Assembly: GCA_963810905.1 (NCBI GenBank)
Contig: CAWEPG010000008.1
Location: 62,001-126,000, forward strand
Length of the DNA: 64,000 nt
Direction of reading: 5' to 3'
Source of the DNA: CAWBAT01 sp963810905
GTDB taxonomy: Bacteria > Acidobacteriota > Terriglobia > Versatilivoradales > Versatilivoraceae
Shown: in pieces, positions 53,437 through 62,250 of the stretch
Numbering within the stretch: position 1 is the first letter of the stretch
Layout of the letters: every line of letters begins with the position of its first letter
Made by a program: the position numbers and the translations under genes
The notes under the pieces: generated by a model
The model's input: the letters and a program-made list of their open reading frames with translations, nothing else
Told to the model about the DNA's origin: nothing
The model's database searches: none

Positions 53437-53838
53437 TTACTTGTTAAGCCAAGCTACGACGATCCCCATCAAGATCACGCCAATCGTGTCGAAGATAATC
53501 TGTTTCAAGACGAGCAGTCCCGGCATCGGTTGCACAGCATAGTAAATCAAATAGGTTGGTATCGTGGTGAGGACTGCGATGGCCGTCCCATAACAAATAC
53601 CTTGCGTCAAAAATGGTTTCTCTTCCTTCCCCTTGATGTATATCCAAGCAAATCCAAACGCGATAAAAACATGTGCGAGCAGCATGAAAGGGAAGTGGTT
53701 CCCCTGATCTTCCTGAGAGCGGAACAAGCTGGTCAGTTGCGAATATTCCTGGACAAGCAGAAACCCGTGCACCAAAAAACCAAGTGCCATTGACATAAAG
53801 AACATCACGACCACGGAGAGTAATAATTTCTTGTTCAT
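53437..53838 (-). CDS. Small four-helix membrane protein
   Basis: 133 residues with four hydrophobic segments (LLLSVVVMFFMSMALGFLVH; PFMLLAHVFIAFGFAWIYI; AIAVLTTIPTYLIYYAV; IIFDTIGVILMGIVVAWL). GAGGAGA precedes the ATG. I recognise no domain. It lies 58 bp upstream of the NmrA-like gene on the same strand, so they may be co-transcribed. Confidence 0.65.
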   Translation of the reverse strand: MNKKLLLSVVVMFFMSMALGFLVHGFLLVQEYSQLTSLFRSQEDQGNHFPFMLLAHVFIAFGFAWIYIKGKEEKPFLTQGICYGTAIAVLTTIPTYLIYYAVQPMPGLLVLKQIIFDTIGVILMGIVVAWLNK

Positions 53839-54060
53839 CGACTTCTCCTCAGTTTTGGGATTTAAAGCCCAGAGATCCAGCGTCTGTTCTCATTTCCAAG
53901 TTGCCAATTATGACCGGCCCAAACAAAGAGACAAATGATTCATCATTTTTGAAAGACGGGAAACGAGGTGATTTAGGACGGATTATTGACTAGCAGACAG
54001 GGTCTGAGCAACAAAAGAATTTAGGCGGCAGTGGAAAATGTTTGGGTCGGATTGAAGAGA

Positions 54061-55260
54061 TTAGAGCACGTGGGACTTCTGTTCAGTAGGAAAACGAACT
54101 AGATTGAGATCAATCGGCTCCGCAAATTCAATACCTGCAAGCATCATGCCGCCGGATTTTCCTTGCATGATCCACCGTACGACTGAATTGGTCGTAAATT
54201 TTTCAAAAATCAAGTCGACCGGCCTGCCGATGGTGGCAGAGTGTTCCGGCAGGAGAAGGCAGGCTCCGCTTGCGCTAATGTTCAAAGTGTAGCAGTTGTT
54301 TTCGAATGATTCCCCCAAGAGATCCGTTCCACGAATCGTTACGGGCAGGAGATCCAAAATCCTCGGGGCCTTACGGAAAAGATGACTTTCTTCATGCATT
54401 GGTTCGGAACCATCAGCCGGAATTGTAGACTGGAAGGACGTCTCCACCCGATTCATAACTTCCCGAATGTGAGCAGTCTGTTCAACAATTTCCATAAGAT
54501 CTCTCCAGTGCTGAGAATCCGGTCGGGTATGACTCTTATAGAAACGCGTGTAGGCCAGAATGTTTTCTAGAGGGACACGCATCTCATCGACGAGATCAAT
54601 AGGTTGAAGCTCATGAGGTTGTTTAATCTTTTTGATGACATCTTGGTCTGACATGAATTCTTCATGGGCCTTCTGGACCCCTACTTCAATCAAAGATTCC
54701 TGAAAAGCTTCACGATTCCGATTGTAAATATGATGAAGAGAAAACCCGAAAATAGCCGCAAATATAAAACCCGTAAACTGAAGTATGATGATGAAGGCCT
54801 GCGACATATTATCGTGATACAAAAACTGGAATACGTTGTTAATAAGAGAGAAGACGACAGCAGAGGCACAAAAAAATTCAACCGGGACACTTTGAATTAT
54901 CCCCGTCACCGCGGAGGGACCCGAATCAGCATAATGGCTTGTTATTTCACAGTTTTCTCCGATACGAACTTCCAGTTTGAGTAAAATGTCAATAATGTCA
55001 TATACCTCGCCCACTCTTTCTCTGGGGAGTATTGGCGAGAAAAGGTTGATGTCGCCGTGAGTAAAGAGTGCCATACCCCAGCGGTTTTCGAAGAAATACG
55101 TCTGCGCACTCTCATTGACATCCACAATTTTCCAGTCTGCAGCCGAAACAAATCGCTGTACGAAATAGTGGAAATCAGTGAATCCAAAGCGGGCGATCTT
55201 GAATTTCACTTTAAAAGGTTTTTCTGGAAGCCGCTTATTACCCATATCGCCAAACCTCAA
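54061..55260 (-). CDS. Membrane PilZ protein with degenerate kinase-like helix
   Basis: 399 residues (TTG at 55260; ATG at 55245 is an alternative). Residues 15-110 are an unrecognised soluble domain, 126-146 and 155-176 are membrane helices. Residues 222-270 resemble a histidine-kinase dimerisation helix (LVDEMRVPLENILAYTRFY) but Asp replaces the phospho-acceptor His. The C-terminal PilZ domain has both c-di-GMP motifs: RxxxR at 296-300 and NxSxxG at 327-332. A c-di-GMP-responsive membrane protein is likely; partner unknown. Confidence 0.8.
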   Translation of the reverse strand: MRFGDMGNKRLPEKPFKVKFKIARFGFTDFHYFVQRFVSAADWKIVDVNESAQTYFFENRWGMALFTHGDINLFSPILPRERVGEVYDIIDILLKLEVRIGENCEITSHYADSGPSAVTGIIQSVPVEFFCASAVVFSLINNVFQFLYHDNMSQAFIIILQFTGFIFAAIFGFSLHHIYNRNREAFQESLIEVGVQKAHEEFMSDQDVIKKIKQPHELQPIDLVDEMRVPLENILAYTRFYKSHTRPDSQHWRDLMEIVEQTAHIREVMNRVETSFQSTIPADGSEPMHEESHLFRKAPRILDLLPVTIRGTDLLGESFENNCYTLNISASGACLLLPEHSATIGRPVDLIFEKFTTNSVVRWIMQGKSGGMMLAGIEFAEPIDLNLVRFPTEQKSHVL

Positions 55261-55491
55261 TAAAACCTTACCGATTCATCCGAAATCTCTAACTATTCGA
55301 AAGTATCGGCCTATATCTTCGAAATCATAAGAACCAATGTGAAGAAAAGTTATCGAAGAAAAATGGGGCTTATTAAGAACTGAGCCTCGCGATGTCTCAG
55401 CCAGTCTCTCCCTTAGGAAAAAAGTCAATGACTAGCTAATCTGCCCCCCCACGCACAGGAGGGTAGCAAGAATGAAATCCCGTGGGACTCT

Positions 55492-56251
55492 TTATAGCGA
55501 CATCCCGCCATCGACGATCAATTCAATCCCAGTGATAAAGCTGGATTCATCGGAACAAAGGAACAATACGGCGTTAGCGATTTCATCGGGCCGTCCAAAA
55601 CGCTTCATGGGCTGACGCGAAATGAAATCGCGACGAGCTGCAATTGGGTCCGGCAACGATTCCAACCGCTTCTGCAACGATGGGCTGTCCACTGTGCCCG
55701 GGCAGACGGAGTTAACGCGTATATTATCTTCGACATAGTCAATGGCCATGCTCTTCGTCAAAGCAATGACGCCACCTTTTGAAGCGCTGTAGGCAGCTCT
55801 GTTTTTTACTCCCATGAATCCTGCGACGGAAGCCATGTTAATGATTGAACCACCGCCAGACTTTTTCAAATGGGGTAAGGCATGGCGAGAGACCAGATAA
55901 ATGCTTTTCAGGTTAACGTCGATGCTCTTATCCCAATCTTCATCCTGAGTCTGGCCCAAGACTCCTCCCAAGACGATACCAGCTATATTGCACACGAAGT
56001 TGAGCCTCCCCCAACGATGAACAGTGGCTTCGACCATAATCTGACAATCCCGGCTTGAGGAGACATCAACCGGTGCGGAAAATGCCTCTCCCCCGGCGCT
56101 TTTAATCTCCTGGGCCGTGGCTTCTGCAGTTTCCGCTATGGAATCAGCGACGCAAACAGATGCACCCTCTCTGAGCCAAGAGAAGAGCAGTGGCTTTGCC
56201 GATACCCGCTCCTGCACCGGTCACGATTCCGATCTTGTCCTTGACTCTCAT
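55492..56251 (-). CDS. Short-chain dehydrogenase/reductase, frameshifted near start
   Basis: The natural ATG at 56251 gives MRVKDKIGIVTGAGAGIG, the expected cofactor loop (TGxxxGxG). After ALLL the frame changes near 56178: one surplus base in CTCTTGG. The remaining sequence has the NAG-like CNIAGIV, the YSASKGG catalytic Tyr-Lys pair and a C-terminal ELIVDGGMSL. An NAD(P)-dependent oxidoreductase of about 252 residues; substrate unknown. Reading only the long frame would lose the cofactor loop. Confidence 0.9.
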
Positions 56252-56538
56252 GAGACTCTCCATTTCAAAGTTGATTCTCCCGCGAAAAGAACAGAATTAC
56301 TGAAATCCTGTTCGAATGTCAATCACCGAGAAACACATAGGACTTGCGAAAATATTCAAAAAATAATAATTCATAATCTACAGGAACAAGATGAAACCAA
56401 ATCAAGAGCTAATGCGTCCATGAAATTTGATCAGATTAGGTACCGGTGGGTGTGCTATGACCGACGCCAATCCGTGTTTGAGATGCGGGGGAGTATATCG
56501 GGGAACATCGGTACCACTCTGCACTTTAGGACTCGCCC

Positions 56539-57213
56539 ATGATCAAAAGAATTGTTCCTGGTGGCGATTGCATGCTCCTCGTTGAGTTTGATGACGAGAT
56601 CTCTCCGTTAACGAGTGCCCGAGTGCTCGCGCTCGACAGGCATATCGGCATGCAGAGGCCAGCCGGGATTATCGAATGCGTGCCATCTTATCGGTCTTTG
56701 GCGGTTTTTTATAATCCACTTAAGGTTTCTCTTTCACAATTGGAAAGTTGGATCCTGGATCAGGCCAGTACTTCTGAAAAATTTTCCGAGCAGGTGCCGC
56801 GAAGAGTCGAAGTTCCAGTCGTTTACGGAGGAAGCATGGGGCCTGATCTGGAGACGGTAGCGAAAGAGCACGATCTGACAGTTTCCGAAGTGGTTTCCAT
56901 CCATACAGACCCAGTATACCGCGTGTATTTAATCGGTTTTAGTCCAGGATTTCCGTACCTGGGTGGATTGTCACCGCGCCTTTTTACTGCACGACGGAAA
57001 ACGCCCCGCCGCCTCGTCCCCGCAGGGTCTGTTGCGATCGGCGGCGAACAGACAGGAATATATACTAACGATACTCCCGGTGGCTGGCAAATCATCGGCC
57101 GTACGCCATTAAGGCTTTACAATTTAAGTAATTCCCCGCCTTGTTTACTAGAACCCGGCGACCTGGTTACTTTTCGGTCTATCACTCTATCCGAATTCGA
57201 TGAAGCACGCTGA
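56539..57213 (+). CDS. pxpB: 5-oxoprolinase subunit B (KipI family)
   Basis: This 224-residue protein has the KipI/PxpB core: GFSPGFPYLGGLSPRLFTAR, VPAGSVAIGGEQTGIYTNDT and GGWQIIGRTPLRLY. PxpA, PxpB and PxpC together cleave 5-oxoproline with ATP. The stop overlaps the start of pxpC by 14 bp. No ribosome site is evident before the ATG. Confidence 0.92.
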   Translation: MIKRIVPGGDCMLLVEFDDEISPLTSARVLALDRHIGMQRPAGIIECVPSYRSLAVFYNPLKVSLSQLESWILDQASTSEKFSEQVPRRVEVPVVYGGSMGPDLETVAKEHDLTVSEVVSIHTDPVYRVYLIGFSPGFPYLGGLSPRLFTARRKTPRRLVPAGSVAIGGEQTGIYTNDTPGGWQIIGRTPLRLYNLSNSPPCLLEPGDLVTFRSITLSEFDEAR

Positions 57214-58195
57214 GACCCCCGATCAGAAGAATTTCGTGGAGAACGGAGGGATTCCGGTTGCGGGAATTTTGAAGCCTGGATTTCTTACAACGATTCAGGA
57301 TTTGGGCCGGCCCGGCCAGCTCCGGCACGGGATTCCAACCACGGGCGCAATGGATCGTTTTGCATTTCGGGTTGCGAATCAATTAGTGGGCAATCCGGAG
57401 TCTGCTCCTTGCCTGGAAATCACTCTCACTGGATTGAAAATGGAAATCCTTGAAAATTGTGTGATGGCGATCACGGGCGCAAATCTTTCCCCCGAACTCG
57501 ATGGAACGCCGACTCAAGGCTGGAAAAGTTTCGCAGCCGAACGTCATACATTTTTGTCTTTCCAGAAGAGGATAGTCGGTTGCCGATCCTATCTGAGTGT
57601 TGGCGGAGGGTTCCAAGGGAATCTGGTCTTCGGGAGCCGTGCAACCGATCTAAGAAACCACTGGGGAGGTATTGAAGGGAGAGCCCTCATCGGGGGAGAC
57701 CGATTACACATTCAGCACCGACCTGACCCTGTAAGTATGCTGACTTGCCGAAAGGCTCAAGCCGGCATTTTTCGTACGTATGAGGATCCTTTTAGGGTCC
57801 GTGTTATCTTGGGTCCTCAGCGCGAATTCTTTTCGCGCACTACAGTCAGTCAATTCCTTGAAGGCGTTTATCGAGTCACTTTAGACTCCGACCGGATGGG
57901 GTATCGACTACAAGGGTCGTGTTTGCAAGCAAAGCGCGCCGGGATGATCTCAGACCCAATTCCCCTTGGAGCCTTACAGGTATTGCCAAACGGCCAGTTG
58001 ATCCTCTTAATGGTTGATCGCCCTTCTGTCGGAGGATATCCGAAGATTGCAGTGGTTTGCACGGCGGACCTCCCGAAAGTTGCTCAACTAAATATCGGAG
58101 ATTCGGTGAGCTTCCAGGAAATCACATTGGAAGAATCAATCGATCTTCTCTCACAGCAAGAAAAAAGGCTTCGAGAATGCATTGTCGATTCATAG
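57200..58195 (+). CDS. pxpC: 5-oxoprolinase subunit C (biotin-dependent carboxyltransferase family)
   Basis: 331 residues, KipA/PxpC-type: ILKPGFLTTIQDLGRPGQLR, IPTTGAMDRFAFRVANQLVG, RVILGPQREFF and DRMGYRLQGS. It follows pxpB with overlapping reading frames, so the two subunits are translated together. The third subunit PxpA (LamB/YcsF family) is not found in the window; a fumarylacetoacetase-type gene stands next instead. Confidence 0.92.
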   Translation: MKHAETPDQKNFVENGGIPVAGILKPGFLTTIQDLGRPGQLRHGIPTTGAMDRFAFRVANQLVGNPESAPCLEITLTGLKMEILENCVMAITGANLSPELDGTPTQGWKSFAAERHTFLSFQKRIVGCRSYLSVGGGFQGNLVFGSRATDLRNHWGGIEGRALIGGDRLHIQHRPDPVSMLTCRKAQAGIFRTYEDPFRVRVILGPQREFFSRTTVSQFLEGVYRVTLDSDRMGYRLQGSCLQAKRAGMISDPIPLGALQVLPNGQLILLMVDRPSVGGYPKIAVVCTADLPKVAQLNIGDSVSFQEITLEESIDLLSQQEKRLRECIVDS

Positions 58196-58273
58196 GGATT
58201 CAAAGTAACATATCTTCGATTGATGAATCGCTGCAAAAAAATGGTGTCGGTGACGCACCAGTAAGGATATTTC

Positions 58274-59179
58274 ATGAAACTAGTTCAATTTTATGATCCT
58301 AAGAAGGGTTATCGTGCAGGGATTCTAGAAGGTGAATGCATTTTCCCCATTTGCTACGAACAGAAACAAATCTATACCATTCTGGATCTCGTGGAATATG
58401 CCACGAGCCTAGACCTGGATCTCGATGAAGTTGCCGAGGAGACGAGGGCTTCCGAGCCTCTCGCCGTTTCGTGGAGTGAATTGAACATCCCTCCGGACAT
58501 GAGTAAACTGCATCTGGCATTACCCATTCACGCTCCGGAAGTTTGGGCCTGTGGGGTGACGTATAAGCGGAGTGCTGAATTTCGAGACGGAGATACCCAG
58601 CTTTCTAAAGGAATCTACGATTCTGTATATTTTGCCGCTCGTCCCGAACTTTTCTTTAAGGGCCGAGCGGGGCACTGTACCGGTCCTAATGACATAGTCG
58701 GATTGCGCGGCGACTCTCAATTTACGGCCGTTGAACCTGAGCTAGCAGTTTTAATCAATTCCCGCAAAAAGATTCTTGGATTTCTTATCGCCAATGATGT
58801 TTCAGCCTGGGACATTGAACGGGAAAATCCTCTGTATTTGCCACAATCAAAGATTTTTCGGGCTTGCTGTGCGCTGGGACCTGCGATTGTCACGCGGAAT
58901 GCAATTAGCGACCCTTCTGCCTTAGGGATCTCGTGTGTCATCTTTCGTTCCGGGAAAAACATATTTTCTGGAGAGACCACGCTTGGCATGATGAAACGCA
59001 CAATCGAGGAGCTGATTGATTTCCTTTTTCGATCAAATACGGTACCGTCAGGGACGGTACTGTTGACGGGGACTGGAATCATTCAAACTGAGGATGCGGC
59101 TCTCCAGGATGGGGATGTTATTGAAATTACAATTCCGGAGATCGGAACTTTGAGAAACACCGCCAGACGGGTTAATTAG
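58274..59179 (+). CDS. Fumarylacetoacetate hydrolase-family protein
   Basis: 301 residues; the ATG follows AAGGAT. The FAH fold is shown by VWACGVTYKRSAEFR, ELFFKGRAGHCTGPNDIV, AVEPELAVLIN, and FLIANDVSAWDIERENPLYL. These enzymes hydrolyse C-C bonds in 2-oxo acids or decarboxylate them using Mg2+. It lies 78 bp after pxpC on the same strand. The physical link to pxpBC suggests a common substrate route but is inference. Confidence 0.9.
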   Translation: MKLVQFYDPKKGYRAGILEGECIFPICYEQKQIYTILDLVEYATSLDLDLDEVAEETRASEPLAVSWSELNIPPDMSKLHLALPIHAPEVWACGVTYKRSAEFRDGDTQLSKGIYDSVYFAARPELFFKGRAGHCTGPNDIVGLRGDSQFTAVEPELAVLINSRKKILGFLIANDVSAWDIERENPLYLPQSKIFRACCALGPAIVTRNAISDPSALGISCVIFRSGKNIFSGETTLGMMKRTIEELIDFLFRSNTVPSGTVLLTGTGIIQTEDAALQDGDVIEITIPEIGTLRNTARRVN

Positions 59180-59200
59180 CGGATAAAGGATAACAATGTT

Positions 59201-60391
59201 ATGAAGCGTGTCATCACCTTATTGTTTCTACTCATAATAATCTCCGCCAGTATACTGGCCCAGGAATCTTCCAAAGAGACTCAGGGCAGCAAATCAAGCG
59301 ACAAATCAGCCGACAAACCTGCAACCTTAAAACTATATGACGTTCCTGCCCCGCAAGAAACCGGTGGACAGTCTCAAGAAGAAGTTGCGGACTACATGCA
59401 GATTGCAAAAGCCACTGATCCCAAGGAGCAAGTGGAATTGATTGAAGCTTTCTTGAATAAATATCCACAATCTCAATACAACCCGCTGTTGCACCAACAG
59501 GCCGCGGAAGATTATCAAAGAACCAACCACCCTGAAAAGTTCATTGAGCATAGCGAGGCGGCATTAAAATCTTCTCCAAATAATCCTGCCCTTCTGGCGG
59601 TACTGGCTGTAACCTATGCGAGTCGAGGAGACACCGAAAAGGCAATTGAGCGGGGCACGAAGGCTGTTTCAGTACTGGAGGCCATGGAGCCTCCTCCCAA
59701 GGCGGATCCAACCGTATTTGCAGCCCAACGCAACCGCTATCTAGCGATCGCCTACACCGGCTTAGGGACTGCGCTTTTGACTCGGTATGAATTAGCCAAA
59801 AAGGCACTACCCAGTAACCAAGCCGTTCAAGGAACTAGTCAAACAACGGGGCAAAGCTCAGTCCCGGGAGAAAATGGGAGTACTGCTCCGCCTGCAAAGC
59901 CTTCCGACGAATCCAATACTTCCGCTTTGGGAAAATCCCCGGCGACCACAACAGATCCCGCGAGCCTGGATTTGTCGAAAGCCAAAGGCTACTATTCTCG
60001 CGCACTTGAATTGAATTCCGACTACGAGTTTGCAGAATTCCAACTCGCAGTGGTTTGTGCCTATGAGAGGCAGGTTGCTCCCGCGCTGGAGGGATTTTCA
60101 AAGGTGATTGCTATGGGAGGGTCTATGTCAGCTTTGGCAAAAGAAAATTTTGAGCGAATCTATAAGATTAGTCATAACAATTCACTGGACGGAAGTGAGG
60201 AGTTGCTCGAGAAGGCACGAGTCTGCGTGGGCAGAGAAGAAGCCAGACGACAAAGTAATATCGGTTTGAAGGAATGTTTATGGAGGAAAAGCCTTTTCCC
60301 TGGCCGGCAAGAGCTGGCTTCAGAGCTACGATCAATAGCAAAACGCAGCATACCGCAAAAGATTTCGGGGTATGCCCCACCAGGCTTGTAG
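59201..60391 (+). CDS. Secreted or periplasmic TPR protein
   Basis: 396 residues with a signal peptide (VITLLFLLIIISASILAQ). Tetratricopeptide helices appear at about 60-190 (LLHQQAAEDYQRTNHPEKF; LAVLAVTYASRGDTEKAI). A low-complexity Ser/Thr/Pro linker covers about 205-255, then further repeats (YYSRALELNSDYEFAEFQL). AAAGGA precedes the ATG. Likely a protein-interaction scaffold; partner unknown. Confidence 0.85.
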   Translation: MKRVITLLFLLIIISASILAQESSKETQGSKSSDKSADKPATLKLYDVPAPQETGGQSQEEVADYMQIAKATDPKEQVELIEAFLNKYPQSQYNPLLHQQAAEDYQRTNHPEKFIEHSEAALKSSPNNPALLAVLAVTYASRGDTEKAIERGTKAVSVLEAMEPPPKADPTVFAAQRNRYLAIAYTGLGTALLTRYELAKKALPSNQAVQGTSQTTGQSSVPGENGSTAPPAKPSDESNTSALGKSPATTTDPASLDLSKAKGYYSRALELNSDYEFAEFQLAVVCAYERQVAPALEGFSKVIAMGGSMSALAKENFERIYKISHNNSLDGSEELLEKARVCVGREEARRQSNIGLKECLWRKSLFPGRQELASELRSIAKRSIPQKISGYAPPGL

Positions 60392-60410
60392 TCCATTTGA
60401 CTGTCATTTT

Positions 60411-61481
60411 TTACGGATCTGAGTTCCGGTCTACAAAGATTTTTCCCGGAGTGCCGTCCTCGATGCGGCCAATCACCGCGGCCTTTTCAACCCCCTCCGA
60501 ATGCAACTCATTTAGCAACAAATCTACATATTGCGCATCGACCGCCGCCAATAGTCCTCCAGAAGTTTGCGCATCACACAGAAGCAACTGCTCCTCTTTG
60601 GAAAGGTTCGGGGAATAGATCACCCAGTCGGCCAAGAATCGGTGGTTTGCGTGGGTCCCCCCAGGGGCAATCCCAGCCTTCACATATTCCCATGCCGCCG
60701 GCAAAATGGGCACCTGATCCAAGAAGACTCGCGCACTGACCTGGCTCGCCGAGGTTACATTTCGCAGATGGCCAAGCAGGCCGAATCCTGTGATATCAGT
60801 AAGAGCGTTTACCCCGACTCGGATTATGGCGTCGGCAGCGACACGATTAAGGGTAGTCATTACTTTCAACGCTTCCGTAATTGCCTCTAGTTTATCTTCA
60901 CCGTTTTTCGCGGCGGTTGTAATGATCCCCAGTCCTAAGGGTTTGGTTAGGATGAGGGAGTCGCCGGGTTTGGCCCGGTCGTTGGAAAGGATCTTCGCTG
61001 GATGAATAGTTCCGATCACAGCCAATCCAAAGATGGGTTCGTCAGATTTAATCGTGTGTCCTCCGATAATGTCGATCCCAGCCTCCTTGGCTTTCTCGCC
61101 AGCCCCCCGCAAAATTTCGACGAGTACATCCGGGGACAAGAGGGCTTCTGGAAATCCGACGATGCTCAAGGCGGTTAAAGGTTTCCCTCCCATGGCATAA
61201 ATATCACTGATCGCGTTGCTCGCTGCCACCGCCCCGAAGTCATAGGGGCCGTCGACGATCGGTGTAAAGAAGTCGGTCGTCAAGACTAACGCCAAGTTGT
61301 CGTTAAGTTTGTAGATGGCTGCATCGTCGGCGGTGGAGGTCCCTACGAGAACGTTTGGATTCAGGATGGGGGGCAGTTTTTGGAGAAACGGTAATAAGTA
61401 ACCAGGGGGTTGTTTCGCTGCGCACCCGGCTCGTTTCGCAAGCTGAGTGAGACGCACGGGTTCGGTCATGAGTCCATCCAT
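60411..61481 (-). CDS. selD: Selenophosphate synthetase
   Basis: 356 residues. Makes selenophosphate from selenide and ATP. The N-terminal catalytic loop reads LTQLAKRAGCAAK: the active Cys (Cys20 here) is kept, but the second Cys of the usual GCGCK is Ala. TADDAAIYKL, VLTTDFFTPIVDGPYDFG and ADAIIRVGVNALTDITGFGL (ATP/metal sites) are intact. No selA, selB or tRNA-Sec gene lies in the window, so use in tRNA selenouridine or selenoprotein synthesis cannot be told. Confidence 0.93.
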   Translation of the reverse strand: MDGLMTEPVRLTQLAKRAGCAAKQPPGYLLPFLQKLPPILNPNVLVGTSTADDAAIYKLNDNLALVLTTDFFTPIVDGPYDFGAVAASNAISDIYAMGGKPLTALSIVGFPEALLSPDVLVEILRGAGEKAKEAGIDIIGGHTIKSDEPIFGLAVIGTIHPAKILSNDRAKPGDSLILTKPLGLGIITTAAKNGEDKLEAITEALKVMTTLNRVAADAIIRVGVNALTDITGFGLLGHLRNVTSASQVSARVFLDQVPILPAAWEYVKAGIAPGGTHANHRFLADWVIYSPNLSKEEQLLLCDAQTSGGLLAAVDAQYVDLLLNELHSEGVEKAAVIGRIEDGTPGKIFVDRNSDP

Positions 61482-61529
61482 CCTTACAGTTTCATGAGGT
61501 GCCCATGGAGTACCTCATGAGAGCTTTAA

Positions 61530-62174
61530 TCAAGTTTGGCCGGTTTCCTTGCGGCAATAGCGGGCTTTGGCAGGTGGGAGGTTCCACCAAACATGGTTGC
61601 TGTCGTATTGGTATTTCTGAAGGAATGTATTCACCGCAACACCGACTCGCACTAACCGTTCCCGCCTAGGCCCTTTTACAAGCTTGGACTGGAACTGGCG
61701 CGTTCCAATATACTCGAAATAGGCGAGAATTCCTCCAGGCGACAGATGATTCAGGAATGTTTCCAGAAACGCCTCAACCGTTTGAGGTTCAAAGTTATTG
61801 AGCGGTAACCCAGAAATAATAAAGTCAAAAAAAGCGTCCTCGGGAAGTGAGCGGACGTCATCATTGTGCAACGCGCACTGGACTCCCTGGTTGATATATT
61901 CGGCAATCCGAATTTTCTCTCGCAGAGCCAAGAAGAACCGCGGATTCAATTCATAGATATCGAGCTGGTCACCCGGTCTTAATTCCTTGAGAAGATGTTG
62001 TGTCACAGCGCCTGTACCGGCGCCCACCTCGAGGACCCGAATCGGTACCGCTTGGCGCTGCTTCAATGGGAAAATCATGGCCTTGGCGAGGAGAGGCGAG
62101 CTAGGAGCGATAGCACCCGTGGTGATGAAATTTCTTCGAAATTCAGAATAAAAAAGGCGCAAATCCTTCAGCAT
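61530..62174 (-). CDS. SAM-dependent methyltransferase (phospholipid/rRNA type)
   Basis: About 214 residues from the ATG at 62174. MLKDLRLFYSEFRRNFITTG and IAPSSPLLAKAM match phospholipid N-methyltransferase-like or KsgA-like proteins. The SAM site is IRVLEVGAGTGAVTQHLL, with DQLDIYELNPRF and ISGLPLNNFEP. Lipid head-group or ribosomal RNA are both possible substrates. Confidence 0.82.
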   Translation of the reverse strand: MLKDLRLFYSEFRRNFITTGAIAPSSPLLAKAMIFPLKQRQAVPIRVLEVGAGTGAVTQHLLKELRPGDQLDIYELNPRFFLALREKIRIAEYINQGVQCALHNDDVRSLPEDAFFDFIISGLPLNNFEPQTVEAFLETFLNHLSPGGILAYFEYIGTRQFQSKLVKGPRRERLVRVGVAVNTFLQKYQYDSNHVWWNLPPAKARYCRKETGQT

Positions 62175-62250
62175 AACGGGTCTTTGCAAATCCGACTTTA
62201 ATGTGGGCCATCTGTTGGATGCTTTAGGGGAGGAAAAAGCATCCTACGAT

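Noticed and set aside
20253..56251. Calling the frame breaks programmed +1 frameshifting
   Set aside because: The sites share no common slippery sequence or stop-codon context, and most fall in short homopolymers, which fits sequencing over-calls better.
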